Of a DNA stretch of 64,000 bases, positions 20,475 to 30,522 are shown piece by piece; the first letter of the stretch is position 1; each line of letters opens with the position of its first letter. The stretch is from Flavobacteriales bacterium UBA4422 (GTDB lineage: Bacteria; Bacteroidota; Bacteroidia; Flavobacteriales_G; Salibacteraceae): positions 33,902 to 97,901 of the forward strand of contig DGQE01000007.1 in NCBI GenBank assembly GCA_002389645.1. The letters are read 5' to 3'. Both the position numbers and the translations under genes were made by a program. A model generated the notes under the pieces. It was not told where the DNA came from. It was given only the letters and a program-made list of their open reading frames with translations, and ran no database searches.

Positions 20475-21085
20475 AGCTTTATTGAATCCATTCTAAAACC
20501 ATTGGCTTGATAAAACTCAAGACTTAGTTTCAAGGCCTCGATCATTCGGGGCCTTGCTTTTTCGCTGTCGTGAAAAACGATGATACTGCCAGGCTTTACT
20601 TTTTTGGTGGCAAATTCAAAACACTGCTGGCTAGTATAGCTGTTGTCAAAGTCTGCGCTGAGATCACTCCACATGATGATTTTGTAATGTTTCTTCAGTT
20701 TTTTGGATTGAGACAAGGTGATTTCGCCATAAGGTGGGCGAAACAGATTGGAGTTGATCACTTCTGCGGAGGAAGCAATATCTGCGAAATAGACGTCATT
20801 TTTAGTCTTCCATCCGCTTAAATGTTGGTTGCCATGCACACCTATGGCGTGTCCTGATGCTTTGATGCGTTCAAAAACCTTAGGAAATTTACGCACATTT
20901 TCTCCAATCAAGAAAAAGGTAGCGTGTGCTTCGTATTCATCTAACAAGTCTAGTGCTTCCTCTGTAATCTCAGGATGGGGCCCATCATCAAATGTGAGAT
21001 AGATGGCATTTTGATCATTATGAAGATCAAAAATCAAGTCCTTGGCCAAGGGCTTTACAACAGATGGAATATGTTTTAAGTACAA
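20471..21085 (-). CDS. Polysaccharide deacetylase (NodB / carbohydrate esterase 4 family)
   Basis: A compact 204-residue NodB-homology domain. Motif 1 is TFDDGPHP (residues 31-38, with the catalytic-base and metal aspartates). Motif 2 is HGNQH (84-88, metal histidines). Motif 3 is RPPYG (116-120), and a late FHDSEKARP carries the motif-5-like histidine. Members remove N-acetyl groups from peptidoglycan or chitin-like polymers. No clear signal peptide is present, only a short N-terminal region, so location is uncertain; related Bacteroidota proteins can be cytoplasmic or membrane-associated. It converges with the MBL/rhodanese gene, and the tRNA-Gln promoter lies upstream on the opposite strand. 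Confidence 0.9.
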   Translation of the reverse strand: MYLKHIPSVVKPLAKDLIFDLHNDQNAIYLTFDDGPHPEITEEALDLLDEYEAHATFFLIGENVRKFPKVFERIKASGHAIGVHGNQHLSGWKTKNDVYFADIASSAEVINSNLFRPPYGEITLSQSKKLKKHYKIIMWSDLSADFDNSYTSQQCFEFATKKVKPGSIIVFHDSEKARPRMIEALKLSLEFYQANGFRMDSIKL

Positions 21086-21122
21086 AAGATAAATTGCTTG
21101 GCTACAAAAATGAAATCTTTTT

Positions 21123-21130
21123 TACATTTG
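21123..21130 (+). promoter_or_regulatory. Promoter -7 element of tRNA-Gln (TACATTTG)
   Basis: A perfect TAnnTTTG match 18 bp upstream of the tRNA, with TTG at 21098-21100 at a suitable distance for the -33 element. Confidence 0.5.
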
Positions 21131-21147
21131 CGCTCCTTTTATGAGGA

Positions 21148-21219
21148 TGCCCTATCGTCTAATTGGCAGGACAGCGGTTTTTGGTACCGTCAGTCAAGGT
21201 TCGAGTCCTTGTGGGGCAA
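21148..21219 (+). tRNA. tRNA-Gln (anticodon TTG)
   Basis: The cloverleaf can be folded by hand. The acceptor stem is TGCCCTA/TGGGGCA (21148-21154 with 21212-21218), the D-stem GTCT/GGAC, the anticodon stem GCGGT/ACCGT with loop TTTTGGT (anticodon TTG), and the T-stem CAAGG/CCTTG with loop TTCGAGT. The discriminator base is A at 21219. CCA is not encoded. It lies immediately left of the eCIS locus, a position often used by integrating islands. Confidence 0.95.
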
Positions 21220-21225
21220 CAAATT

Positions 21226-21255
21226 AATCCTGAGCAGTGCTCGGGATTTTTTGTT
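21226..21255 (+). terminator. Terminator of tRNA-Gln
   Basis: A 10-bp stem, AATCCTGAGC / GCTCGGGATT (one G-T pair), has a 3-nt loop and is followed by a T-rich run (TTTTTGTTTT). It lies directly after the tRNA. Confidence 0.85.
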
Positions 21256-21323
21256 TTCAGTAAGTTCCCAATTGATTGGCTGAGCAAATTATCTATCCCT
21301 TGTTTTCCAATCGCCCATAGGTA

Positions 21324-21364
21324 TGTTTGGCGCATCTGCTTTTTTCTCATAGGAAAAAATCAAA
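21324..21364. repeat. Left copy of 41-bp direct repeat bracketing the eCIS locus
   Basis: Ungapped alignment with 63210-63250 in the same orientation matches 35 of 41 bases. Shared blocks are TGTTTGGC, GCTTTTTTCT and AGGAAAAAATCAAA. Within each copy TTTTTTC and GAAAAAA can pair around a 6-nt loop. This copy overlaps the end of the AAA+ ATPase gene by a few bases. Attachment-site remnant is one reading; a bidirectional hairpin is another. Confidence 0.5.
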
Positions 21365-22670
21365 GTGTTATCCCTTCTTTCAAAAACTCCTTTTTAATAC
21401 CGATTAGAATATCATTTTCTTTCACTTTGTTGTCTCCGCGTTGAGCTGCGATAATTGAGCAATAGCGCAAGACGTTGATAATACTACCTCCCGTAATCTC
21501 ATATTCTGCGGCAATGCTTTCTATATCTGTTTCTTCCATGTTGAAAGGAGCAAAGTATTTCTTCCAAAGTTCATGGCGAACATCAGCAGTAGGTTTTGGG
21601 AAAAGAATGATACTTTGAAAACGTCTAAGAAAAGCATCATCAATATTATCCTTGAAATTTGTCGCAAGGATTACTACACCGTTATAATCCTCGATACGCT
21701 GAAGCAGATATGCTACTTGCTGATTTGCAAATATGTCATTACTGCTTTGTGTTGAAAGCCGTTTTGAAAATAGCGCATCAGCCTCGTCAAAAAATAGAAT
21801 CCAATTCTTATTCTCAGCAATATCAAACAATTTTGCCAAATTCTTTTCTGTTTCACCGATGTATTTTGACACGATGGAAGACAGATCTACTCGGTAAACT
21901 TCCATATTGTGACTTTTACCTAGTAGAGCTGCAGTCATTGATTTACCTGTTCCGGGAGGTCCATAAAAAAGGACTCGATACCCAGATTTTAAATACTTGC
22001 TGAGGTTAGGATTTTCGAGAATTTCTTTTTGATGCTTTATCCAAGATTGTATGTGTTCGATTTCAGTCAAAACATTCGAATCGAAAACGGCATCGCTCCA
22101 CTCCAACTTGGTTGTTAGGTGGTGTGCAGGAAAATTTGGTGAAAACCTGGGATTGTAGGGCTCATTCAAAGTAAGATGCGTCAAAAACTCTTCACTAATG
22201 ATGAGTTCTCCGCCCCACATTGGCTCGTAAGCGTTTGTAAAACCGAGGGTTAGAATATTTTCTCGATAAAGAACGTGCTGCTCATTAAAACATCGCTGTA
22301 ATTCGAACCTTCGATCCAAATTGTCACCTGCTATTATGAATGCTGCCGTTTCACCGGTTGGAACGAATCCACTGTGCTTTTCTCCTTTAAGTCCACCAAA
22401 TTCTGCAAATACACGGTCGAACTGTTCATTTTTGGTGAAAAACATGTCAAATACTGCGGGACGCAGGTGCGGGGCCAATGCAATTAAAATGAGCAACCGT
22501 GACGTTTCATCGATTTCCAATTTACGTAAGATGGCAGCGTAAAATGATTCATCGCTTGACAAATCAGGCGATAGAGGATAATCGAATCGTTCACTGTGCT
22601 TGAAATATTCAGCAAAACGATATGAAATCACCTTGTTGAGCCACTCTAACTCCTTGCTTAAAACATCCAT
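21360..22670 (-). CDS. eCIS-associated AAA+ ATPase (Afp15/Pvc15-like)
   Basis: About 436 residues. The N-terminal ~200 residues are the helical domain common to eCIS ATPases (LEWLNKVISYRF near the start, LILIALAPHLRP). The AAA core follows, with Walker A GPPGTGKS, Walker B ILFFDEAD and arginine-finger region DAFLRRFQ. In Afp and PVC, the equivalent ATPase is required for assembly or cargo loading; in this window it is the last gene of the particle operon. The frame is open upstream to ATG 22721, overlapping the tape-measure gene. ATG 22670, 15 bp after the tape-measure stop, best matches the usual family start; 22694 is another option. Confidence 0.9.
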   Translation of the reverse strand: MDVLSKELEWLNKVISYRFAEYFKHSERFDYPLSPDLSSDESFYAAILRKLEIDETSRLLILIALAPHLRPAVFDMFFTKNEQFDRVFAEFGGLKGEKHSGFVPTGETAAFIIAGDNLDRRFELQRCFNEQHVLYRENILTLGFTNAYEPMWGGELIISEEFLTHLTLNEPYNPRFSPNFPAHHLTTKLEWSDAVFDSNVLTEIEHIQSWIKHQKEILENPNLSKYLKSGYRVLFYGPPGTGKSMTAALLGKSHNMEVYRVDLSSIVSKYIGETEKNLAKLFDIAENKNWILFFDEADALFSKRLSTQSSNDIFANQQVAYLLQRIEDYNGVVILATNFKDNIDDAFLRRFQSIILFPKPTADVRHELWKKYFAPFNMEETDIESIAAEYEITGGSIINVLRYCSIIAAQRGDNKVKENDILIGIKKEFLKEGITL

Positions 22671-22684
22671 ACTGCTATTAAAGG

Positions 22685-25600
22685 CTATCTCCATTCCACA
22701 TTCAATCTTTTGTTCATCCAAGGTAATTTAATGATCCCGAACGACCATGGCATTCCATCCATGAGGATGTCTAAAGTTTTGTCTTCCACTTTCAATTGCC
22801 AGACTTCATCTGTTTCAATAAGCCTTCCATCTCGAACCAAGAAGCCCTCTCGCAATGCCTCTATTGAAGTATTCTTAAGCCTTGGCCAGTTATTCAATAG
22901 ACCTTTCAACATCTGTTCTGAAATATCTCGTTCTCGATCGCTTAATTCAATTTCAAAGGGAATGGGCGTGGCAATCTCCACCCCACAAAGCACCTTGTTT
23001 AGCAGTAGTTCGTGTTCTGGTGCCGAATCCAAACCGGTGACCAAATATTGCAATAATTGAACCGCGCGCCTTGCCGCTTTTTTGGAATTGAACTTTTTGT
23101 TACTTACCATTTCAAGCAGTTCAAAATAGCGTTCTAAGTATGGCCATACAATTACAAGTCCGGCATTTTTAAGATTGACTTCGAAATCAAGCTCTACATG
23201 TGGTATATCCTCTAGTTCCTCATTGAGCTTTCTTTCTTCTTCTTTTTTCTGTTTTTCTGTCTTATGAGCTGTTACCTTTTGCTCTGCCACATGGTTACCA
23301 TGATTTTCTTGGCCATCAGCCTTTTTAAGTTCAAGCTCACCACCTTCTTCAATGAATTTGTTTCTTTCTGACTCTATGGGTGAGGTTGTTTCGGTGTCTT
23401 TACCTCGAAGCTTTAGGTTTGATTTGCCACCGAATAAGGTTCGCTCAACAAACTCACGAAGTGTTGGACTCATTTCATAAATCTGAATTGAAACTTCTTT
23501 CTTAATATTTTTAAGTTGAAATTGATCGACAGCTTTTTTAATGAATGGTTCTAATAAATCACTAGTGCCGAGTGATTTAGAGTATGGGCTTAAAGCTTGT
23601 TCAAGTAATGTTGCATAAAAAAGGTCGTGAATGACTTTTGCATTTGTCAGCCCTATTAGATCAGAGATGAAGTTGCGAATAGATTTGCCCTCTTTAGATA
23701 AAGTGAGCCTCGTCATTGGAAACAACATTGAAATTAATGCAGCAATGAAATGATCGCTCTCAAAGCGAATAATTCTTGCCCTGACCCGATTGTCGTTCAA
23801 TTCTGCTTGAATCAAATTTCTTATATGAGCCTCATTTTGTAAAAAGGCACGCTGAAGGGTTTGAGAAAATTCAAAGTATGTATTGAACTTTGGGTAGACG
23901 CCCATTGGGATCGTTCCAAATCGTATGTAATGTATCAAGATGCTATCGAAGCTTTTGGTTTCATTCTGCTCATCATCAAATGTGAGTATTGATTCTTCTG
24001 CCTCAAAAGGTGCTTCTAACATGTCGACTAATGGGCGAAACCTAATTTCCCCACTTTCAACAGCTGCGGATGCTGCACGCTGTAATTCAAGCTTTAAAAC
24101 TTTGGTATTGATAGATGTACTTTGTGATATTGACGTAAATGCATCTTTAATAAAGTTTGCCGCATTAATGTTTTTCACCTTCAACACATACTCCAATACA
24201 AACAGACGCCATTCATCTTCAGAATAGGATGATGATACGCGGTTAAATAGCATATTAAAGCTGACGATAAAGCCCCCAAAGTTTGGATTCAGTGCTAGTA
24301 TGATGCGGTCGAATTGTTGGTTGTTTATGTGCTTAACAAGATGACTGAAAATATCTAGGACATGTCCAGATTGTGCAAAGTCATGAATCCATTTTGTCGG
24401 ATCTTCGCTTAGCACTTTGAGTGAAAATTCATTGATTTGATCTTGTAGTGTTTTAGACCCAATTTTGGAGTAATCAACCCACCAAGGCACTTCATTTTCG
24501 ACTATTAAATATTTTAAAATATCAAAGGTTCGTTGGGGTCGGATTTCCGATACTGCAGCTTGTTGAAGATTGCGGGTGCTCAAAAAAGCAGATATAAAAC
24601 TTAAGGCTTGCTTGTCTGATTGATCTAGACTTTTTAAGGCTAAAAGCTTGGTGTATTCATCAATCGATAGATTAAAATCTGCTGGAATACCTGCTTGGAT
24701 TAATCGTGTTACGTAAAGAATATTATCAGACTTGATTGGCCAAGAAATATAAATGTAGCGTTCAACAAAATAGGCCAGTAACGCCTCTCTTTTACCCAAT
24801 GATTCATGGATGATAATCAATGATCTGATTACACTTTCCATTCTTATAACAAAGTCCTTCCAAAATAATTTGAGAACATTCAAGAACCTATCTGTTCCCA
24901 AAATATATAGTAATCTAAGTGTGGCTTGTTTTTCCTTGATTAACACATTCAAATAATGATGTGTCAATCGAGGTGCGCTTTTGTGTAATGACTTTAAAAC
25001 GTCTTCAAAATCTGATGCGTCTTTCAGCTCACTCCAAGACGGAAATGCTCCATTTTCAGCAATATTGTCAATCAGTTGGAACACATGATAATCTTTCTTG
25101 AATTGAGGTTGAATTGCCATTCCGAGAAGTTTCTCTGGCAGTTCAGAAGTGAGCATATCGAAGTCATGAGGCAACTTCTCCTCTAACTTTTTTATCGATT
25201 GTATTTCTATTTCAGTATATGAGGGAGTCTCAATTTTATCAGTTACGTAGTTGAGTAAATTGCTTGCTGACTGACTTTTTAATTCGACTGACACCAGTTT
25301 GGCCAAAAGTTGTTTGACTTTTTTCGTGGTATTTTCCAGTCTACTTATTTCCTGTTCAATAGCATCTTGACTTCGATTTAAAATCAAGGAGGTGATATAG
25401 GACCATTCTGATTTTTGAATCGTATCGTAAATTCTAATTAGGACTTGCTTTAAGTTAGCGTCACGAGTTATGCCTGAAATGAATAAATCACGCTGATTTT
25501 GTAATATCCAGACAATGATTCTTTCTAATTTATCGCTCGATAATCTATCGTCTATGAATTGACCAAACTTTAAGAAATGAATGCTCGCATGAACGATACT

Positions 25601-28372
25601 TTCATCGTATTGAATATTCCTATCTACGTCAATTAACGGAAGTTTAAGTCCTGGTAAATAAGTGTTTAAGAACTGAAAGAATGTTTGGTGATTGAATTGA
25701 ACACTTTTTAGTCCAAACGCTAAAATCGAGAGATTTATGTATTCCCTGTTGTTGGTATTATTAGTCCGAATAGAAAAAGCAATTTCTACGTAAGCACTTT
25801 GCTTGAACTTGGAATCAAGCGCAATTTTTAACGCACTTACTGTGGCATGCTCGAGATGTTCAAGGAACTGCAAAACTTTTGAGGTAGATGCATGATTGAA
25901 AAATCTCATCAACTTTGGTTCATTGAATTCGAATAATTGTCTGAGTTTGTGTTCAAATACATTAAATGATTCGTAGGCAGTGGATGCCTCGAAGCGACCC
26001 GTTTGAATGGTTCTGTCCAGTTGATAAAGGAAGTCGTCAAGATTATCTGACCCTGAAGAACCTCCCAATAGGGCTAATTGGGTACTATTTCTGAATTGTT
26101 TTTTCGCTTTTATAGCTTCTTCAGGATGAGATTTAGTGAAACTCTTCCATTCTTCTTTAGCGCTTTTAGTTAGTTGATCACTTTCACCATGCGCAATTAT
26201 TATTAAAAAAGAAACTAGTTTTTCCTGAGTGATGACTTTGCCAAATCGTGACAAGCGTATCATATCTATGAATGAACCAAGCGACTCAATTACGATGATT
26301 GTGTTGAGCTTGTCCATCATATCGGTGAGCAATTTTTTGTCTAATCCAGAGAAAATAGACTGCCAAACTTTGGCAGAAATCGAAGTCTTTTTTAACCAGT
26401 CAAGGATGATGTCAATCTGACTCAAAGCATTGCGAAGCACTTTATCTCTAATGGCATCATCAGGCAGGTCATAGGATTGATCAAGCCATTGCGCTAATAC
26501 CGCTCGGTAATCTAAGTTCTGAATATGTTCTCTGTCTCTGTTTTGTTCGGTCAAAGGCTTTAACAACTGAGAAAATTCAAGCTCAATATTTCCTTTAAAG
26601 GAAGTCTCTTTTAAGGCTTTGATTTTGATTTTTGCGTCTATAAAAGCAACGAGTAACTCACGCTCAATAGCTAGGCTTCCTGCTCTCTGAGCCTTCATTA
26701 CAGCCACCATTAAATTGGGGTAGTGCTCGTCTAAACCGAAGATGCTTTTGAAGAGGATGTATACATTCTCTAATCGAAATTGATGTATTAGACGAATCCA
26801 CAATATTCGATCCTCTAGTCGCTCATAAACTGCGCTACGAATCCCTGAAAGGTTTGATTCCAATAGCTCTGGCAAAGCTTCTTGTGGTGAGGAATTTGAT
26901 CGGATCCATAATCCTGTTTGTAGAAAATGGACGAATACACTGAGAAGACTCCAATCAGGACGATCCAAGCCTTTCCTTTTAGTTTCAGAATCTTTGATAG
27001 ATGACATAGCCTCTTTTATGGCAAATTGAATTATCTCATACTCTTCACCTTTGGAGTGTTGAACGATTGATGAGATACGCTCCGTAACTTTCTTTGGAGC
27101 AATTCCTTGTCGTGCACTTATATATTTTGAAATATCTATTATCAGCTGAATACTTTGCCTTTTAGCACTGGTTCCTAATCGAAAATATCTCCTGAAACTA
27201 TTAGGTGAAAGAGAAAACAAATTCTCACCAAACTCCTTTTCAATAATGGTGTCTAGTTTAGCTATATAGGCGATATATTGCCAACTCTTGCCTGATAGCG
27301 ATGCGCTTAACAGGGTATATAAAACTCTCAATTGCCACGGAGTGAAGGCTTGATGAGTGCGAAGAAGTCGCTCTAAAAGTTCACTGTCATTTATTCCAGA
27401 GATCAACTTTTTAGATATACGCACTAATGTGCTACGATGTAGCGTATGAGAAAATGTTTGAATAGCGCTGATATCCAAGGAACTAGGAGATCGGCCTTCA
27501 ATTAAAAAAGTCATTAGTACTTGCTCGCCACGGGCGGTTGTACTCAGATTTACTCCTTCGGAAAGTGATGTTATTAATCCATTTTGAAGATCGATGCCTT
27601 GTTCGAATTCGGATAAATAATGATCAATAGAAACCGATATTCGATGTGCATATTTCTCAAAGGCGGCTTTCTGTTTCCGAAGTATTTGGATGTAAGATCT
27701 AACATTTGAAGTTGATTGATCGGCAGAGAACATAAAATCGTAAGTAGCCCGCTTTAAAATTCCTTGCAATCCAACGAATCCATAATCCAACATTGAACGC
27801 TCGGAAAAATCTTTGAGAATCTGTTGGTTGACTCTTCGAATTGGCAAATAAATAGAGGCCTTTGCTGATGTCCAATATGACTCATATGATGAGAAGTCTA
27901 TTTGGTCAAACAAACGTTGTCGAATAATTGGCCATGATTCACTAGAATCTAATATTTGACTTAGTGATTCAGCATCTTCAGACGCAAACTTTGAGAAGAC
28001 TGAAGAAAGGGATTGATCATTTTGACTGTTTATCCCGAGCCGCATGTATTCTTCGAAGAGTGCCTTTGTCGCGAGCTTCGACCTTGTCTTGATTTCTGCA
28101 TTTATATCCTGCTGACTAAAGAACTTTCGCAGCTCATTTTCGAGAAGATAATGCAGCCTTACATTTAATTCGGCCTCAAAGTGCTCTTGATCAATTTCAC
28201 CTAAATCCAATTCTATGCGATCAAAAAACACATCCACACCTATTTTGTCAAACCGATCAAAATACTCTTCTAATACTCCTTGAATAATGTTGTTTAAGCG
28301 GGAATTACTAGAAACTTCGGATGCACTATCGATGTGGAATATGAGGCGATTAATTTCATGCATCTCAGTCAT
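22685..28372 (-). CDS. eCIS tape-measure protein (Afp14-like, CIS_TMP family)
   Basis: About 1,895 residues, the largest particle gene, almost wholly helical. The N-terminus has the family pattern: HEINRLIFHID, then a short helical segment and VDVFFDRIELDLGEI at about residues 45-60. The long middle has no recognisable enzymatic motif. A low-complexity charged stretch rich in Glu and Lys (around residues 1660-1720) precedes a conserved C-terminal domain with LVIVWPYLERYF and the end motif LPWM. The family sits inside the tube and sets particle length, acting with the neighbouring ATPase. The frame is open to 28426, but ATG 28372 lies just after the SulP stop (28377) and starts the conserved region, so I prefer it. 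Confidence 0.88.
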   Translation of the reverse strand: MTEMHEINRLIFHIDSASEVSSNSRLNNIIQGVLEEYFDRFDKIGVDVFFDRIELDLGEIDQEHFEAELNVRLHYLLENELRKFFSQQDINAEIKTRSKLATKALFEEYMRLGINSQNDQSLSSVFSKFASEDAESLSQILDSSESWPIIRQRLFDQIDFSSYESYWTSAKASIYLPIRRVNQQILKDFSERSMLDYGFVGLQGILKRATYDFMFSADQSTSNVRSYIQILRKQKAAFEKYAHRISVSIDHYLSEFEQGIDLQNGLITSLSEGVNLSTTARGEQVLMTFLIEGRSPSSLDISAIQTFSHTLHRSTLVRISKKLISGINDSELLERLLRTHQAFTPWQLRVLYTLLSASLSGKSWQYIAYIAKLDTIIEKEFGENLFSLSPNSFRRYFRLGTSAKRQSIQLIIDISKYISARQGIAPKKVTERISSIVQHSKGEEYEIIQFAIKEAMSSIKDSETKRKGLDRPDWSLLSVFVHFLQTGLWIRSNSSPQEALPELLESNLSGIRSAVYERLEDRILWIRLIHQFRLENVYILFKSIFGLDEHYPNLMVAVMKAQRAGSLAIERELLVAFIDAKIKIKALKETSFKGNIELEFSQLLKPLTEQNRDREHIQNLDYRAVLAQWLDQSYDLPDDAIRDKVLRNALSQIDIILDWLKKTSISAKVWQSIFSGLDKKLLTDMMDKLNTIIVIESLGSFIDMIRLSRFGKVITQEKLVSFLIIIAHGESDQLTKSAKEEWKSFTKSHPEEAIKAKKQFRNSTQLALLGGSSGSDNLDDFLYQLDRTIQTGRFEASTAYESFNVFEHKLRQLFEFNEPKLMRFFNHASTSKVLQFLEHLEHATVSALKIALDSKFKQSAYVEIAFSIRTNNTNNREYINLSILAFGLKSVQFNHQTFFQFLNTYLPGLKLPLIDVDRNIQYDESIVHASIHFLKFGQFIDDRLSSDKLERIIVWILQNQRDLFISGITRDANLKQVLIRIYDTIQKSEWSYITSLILNRSQDAIEQEISRLENTTKKVKQLLAKLVSVELKSQSASNLLNYVTDKIETPSYTEIEIQSIKKLEEKLPHDFDMLTSELPEKLLGMAIQPQFKKDYHVFQLIDNIAENGAFPSWSELKDASDFEDVLKSLHKSAPRLTHHYLNVLIKEKQATLRLLYILGTDRFLNVLKLFWKDFVIRMESVIRSLIIIHESLGKREALLAYFVERYIYISWPIKSDNILYVTRLIQAGIPADFNLSIDEYTKLLALKSLDQSDKQALSFISAFLSTRNLQQAAVSEIRPQRTFDILKYLIVENEVPWWVDYSKIGSKTLQDQINEFSLKVLSEDPTKWIHDFAQSGHVLDIFSHLVKHINNQQFDRIILALNPNFGGFIVSFNMLFNRVSSSYSEDEWRLFVLEYVLKVKNINAANFIKDAFTSISQSTSINTKVLKLELQRAASAAVESGEIRFRPLVDMLEAPFEAEESILTFDDEQNETKSFDSILIHYIRFGTIPMGVYPKFNTYFEFSQTLQRAFLQNEAHIRNLIQAELNDNRVRARIIRFESDHFIAALISMLFPMTRLTLSKEGKSIRNFISDLIGLTNAKVIHDLFYATLLEQALSPYSKSLGTSDLLEPFIKKAVDQFQLKNIKKEVSIQIYEMSPTLREFVERTLFGGKSNLKLRGKDTETTSPIESERNKFIEEGGELELKKADGQENHGNHVAEQKVTAHKTEKQKKEEERKLNEELEDIPHVELDFEVNLKNAGLVIVWPYLERYFELLEMVSNKKFNSKKAARRAVQLLQYLVTGLDSAPEHELLLNKVLCGVEIATPIPFEIELSDRERDISEQMLKGLLNNWPRLKNTSIEALREGFLVRDGRLIETDEVWQLKVEDKTLDILMDGMPWSFGIIKLPWMNKRLNVEWR

Positions 28373-28376
28373 ACTT

Positions 28377-30518
28377 TTATCCGTCAACGTCTTGGCTGAA
28401 CGAACTTCTAATTTGACCTGGTTCATTCAACCACATCACGCATTCTTCAATGGACTTAAAAACGCATTCCTCAGGTACGGTATTTGGTATAAGGTCAACT
28501 CCACGAAGCAATTGAAGGTTTTCTTCACTCAGGCCGCTAAAACAAACCTCAATTTCCTTTTGTTTTAAAAATTGCACCACTTCGGCAAATGTGCGCACGC
28601 CTGAATGATCCATGAAGGGCACAAAGGACATGTTGAAAACTACAGCTCTAGTGTCCTCGGAGATGTTTCTCATAGATATTAGGAAGCGATGGGAGAATCC
28701 AAAGAAAATGGGTCCTTTAAGGTTTTTGATGAGCACGTGCTTTTCGAACCCCTTGATGTCTCGAATAATTCGAGTTGATTCTTCCGTGATCCTGTCCTCA
28801 CTCGAGGCAATTTCCTTAGCTTCTGCTACCACTTCTTTAGAAATGCCAAAAACATCCCCCACCAAATCAACGAATTCTAATTCTTGAATTGTTGGAGCGC
28901 TTCCATTGTTCACATATTCGATCAAACGCCTAAGTATAAACTGCTTTTCTCGGCTTTCGAGCTCCGTATTTATTTGTGTGCAAATTTTCAAGACTTTCAC
29001 TGAACTCATCGCATTCTTTTTATGGAGCCCGGCTTTCTTATCGCTAACTTGAATTTGGCGCTCAATTAGGTCGTCATAAAAGTCTAGGTACTGTCTCATT
29101 TGATCAACATGAACCCGTCCTTTTAGGAAGTTCTCCACGACTACTCTACTTTTATTTGTGTGGCCATCTAAATCCGCAATCAATACAAAAAGCTGAATTA
29201 AGGCTCGAATGAGTTTATCGTTAAACCGTCCAATAACTTCATTTACTAATTCATCAACTCTCGATTTATTAGTATCCTGCTCTACGACATCTGACATGCG
29301 CTTCATAAAATGAAACGATGCAATCACCAATCCGATTATCACGGCATAAACTAAATTCCAGAATACTGTTAGTATTAAAACAGTGAACATTACAAAATTG
29401 TCCGCTTTGCTAATTTTTCCGACCTTTTTCAAGGTCTTAAAGTCAATGATGACGAGACCAATATGAAAGAGAATGCCACCTAAAACAGCATTTGGAATTA
29501 CGGCTGCTAAATGACTGCCAAATAGCAGTATGACAAGCAAGAAAAGCGAACTAATAACGCCTGAAATTTTATTACGTCCTCCGGATTGGATATTTGCGAC
29601 CGTGCATGCGACCGCACCACTTCCTGGAAATCCCCCGAAAATACCGGCCACAAAATTCCCTAACCCTTGACCAAAGAGCTCCTTGTTGCTGTTATGCACG
29701 GTATGTGTCATTTTATCGGCTACAACGGAGGTAAGAAGTGTATTTATAGAACCTAGAATAGCAAGAGAAAATGCGGCCAACAGAATGCGGAAAAGTACGT
29801 CTGATTTGAAAATCTGGTCAAAAAAGGACATTTCAAAGTGAGAAAAGTGGATTTCTACCTCACCAAGACTATGTACATCCAGATTAAAAAAGTAGACGAT
29901 GGACGTTACTGAGATCAAGGCAATCAAACTACTGGGAACGCGCTTGGTTAAAAGAGGAAACAAGTAGATGATTGCAATCGTAAGACCAGCTACTACAAAA
30001 GCATACCAATTCGCGTTTTGAATAAAATGATCAAAATGCATTAGGATGCTGGACACAGAGTTGTAGTCAGAGTTGTAAACTCCAAAAATGTCTTTTACCT
30101 GCAGCACCATGATGATTATACCGATTCCACTCATAAATCCGCTAACCACAGTATATGGAACATACCTGATGTTTGCCCCTACTTTGAATAACCCCATCAG
30201 CATTTGTATGAGTCCGGTTAGAGCAAACATGACGATTAAGACTGGTAAGGCTTTTTCAATGCTACCCGAAATACTTACTTCAGTGGCAATAATGAAAGCT
30301 ACTACTACCGTCATCGCACCAACTGGTGAGCTGATCTGCGTGTCAGTTCCTCCAAACACTACGGCAATTAATCCAAGGATAATTGCCGTGTACATTCCTG
30401 CGATGGGTCCTAATCCGGTTGCCACTCCATACGCTAAGGCTACAGGAAGGGTGACTATACCAGCAGAAATCCCTCCAAATAAATCCTGTCGAAAATTGTC
30501 TTTTTGAAAGAATGTCAC
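28377..30518 (-). CDS. SulP-family anion permease with TerB-like insert and STAS domain
   Basis: 713 residues, starting at GTG 30518, four bases after the TonB-receptor stop. Residues ~1-405 form the SulP/SLC26 membrane domain, with GGISAGIVTLPVALAYG, SSPVGAMTVVVAF, GGFPGSGAVACTVANIQSG and about 10-12 membrane segments. Residues ~585-700 form a STAS domain with FMDHSGVRTFAE, the loop that carries the regulatory serine in STAS proteins. Between them (~415-560) lies an extra helical domain with LIQLFVLIADLDG and SSVKVLKICTQINTEL, which I read as TerB-like (inference). The family transports sulfate, bicarbonate or other anions across the inner membrane. Its location inside an eCIS operon, between the STAND/TonB-receptor genes and the tape measure, is unexpected and may reflect ion sensing or energy coupling. 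Confidence 0.88.
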   Translation of the reverse strand: MTFFQKDNFRQDLFGGISAGIVTLPVALAYGVATGLGPIAGMYTAIILGLIAVVFGGTDTQISSPVGAMTVVVAFIIATEVSISGSIEKALPVLIVMFALTGLIQMLMGLFKVGANIRYVPYTVVSGFMSGIGIIIMVLQVKDIFGVYNSDYNSVSSILMHFDHFIQNANWYAFVVAGLTIAIIYLFPLLTKRVPSSLIALISVTSIVYFFNLDVHSLGEVEIHFSHFEMSFFDQIFKSDVLFRILLAAFSLAILGSINTLLTSVVADKMTHTVHNSNKELFGQGLGNFVAGIFGGFPGSGAVACTVANIQSGGRNKISGVISSLFLLVILLFGSHLAAVIPNAVLGGILFHIGLVIIDFKTLKKVGKISKADNFVMFTVLILTVFWNLVYAVIIGLVIASFHFMKRMSDVVEQDTNKSRVDELVNEVIGRFNDKLIRALIQLFVLIADLDGHTNKSRVVVENFLKGRVHVDQMRQYLDFYDDLIERQIQVSDKKAGLHKKNAMSSVKVLKICTQINTELESREKQFILRRLIEYVNNGSAPTIQELEFVDLVGDVFGISKEVVAEAKEIASSEDRITEESTRIIRDIKGFEKHVLIKNLKGPIFFGFSHRFLISMRNISEDTRAVVFNMSFVPFMDHSGVRTFAEVVQFLKQKEIEVCFSGLSEENLQLLRGVDLIPNTVPEECVFKSIEECVMWLNEPGQIRSSFSQDVDG

Positions 30519-30522
30519 GATG

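Noticed and set aside
21098..21444. Small frames across the tRNA-Gln region on both strands
   Set aside because: They run through the tRNA and its terminator and have no protein-like features.
22710..24227. Plus-strand frames opposite the tape-measure gene
   Set aside because: Serine-rich antisense shadows of a strongly coding minus-strand gene.
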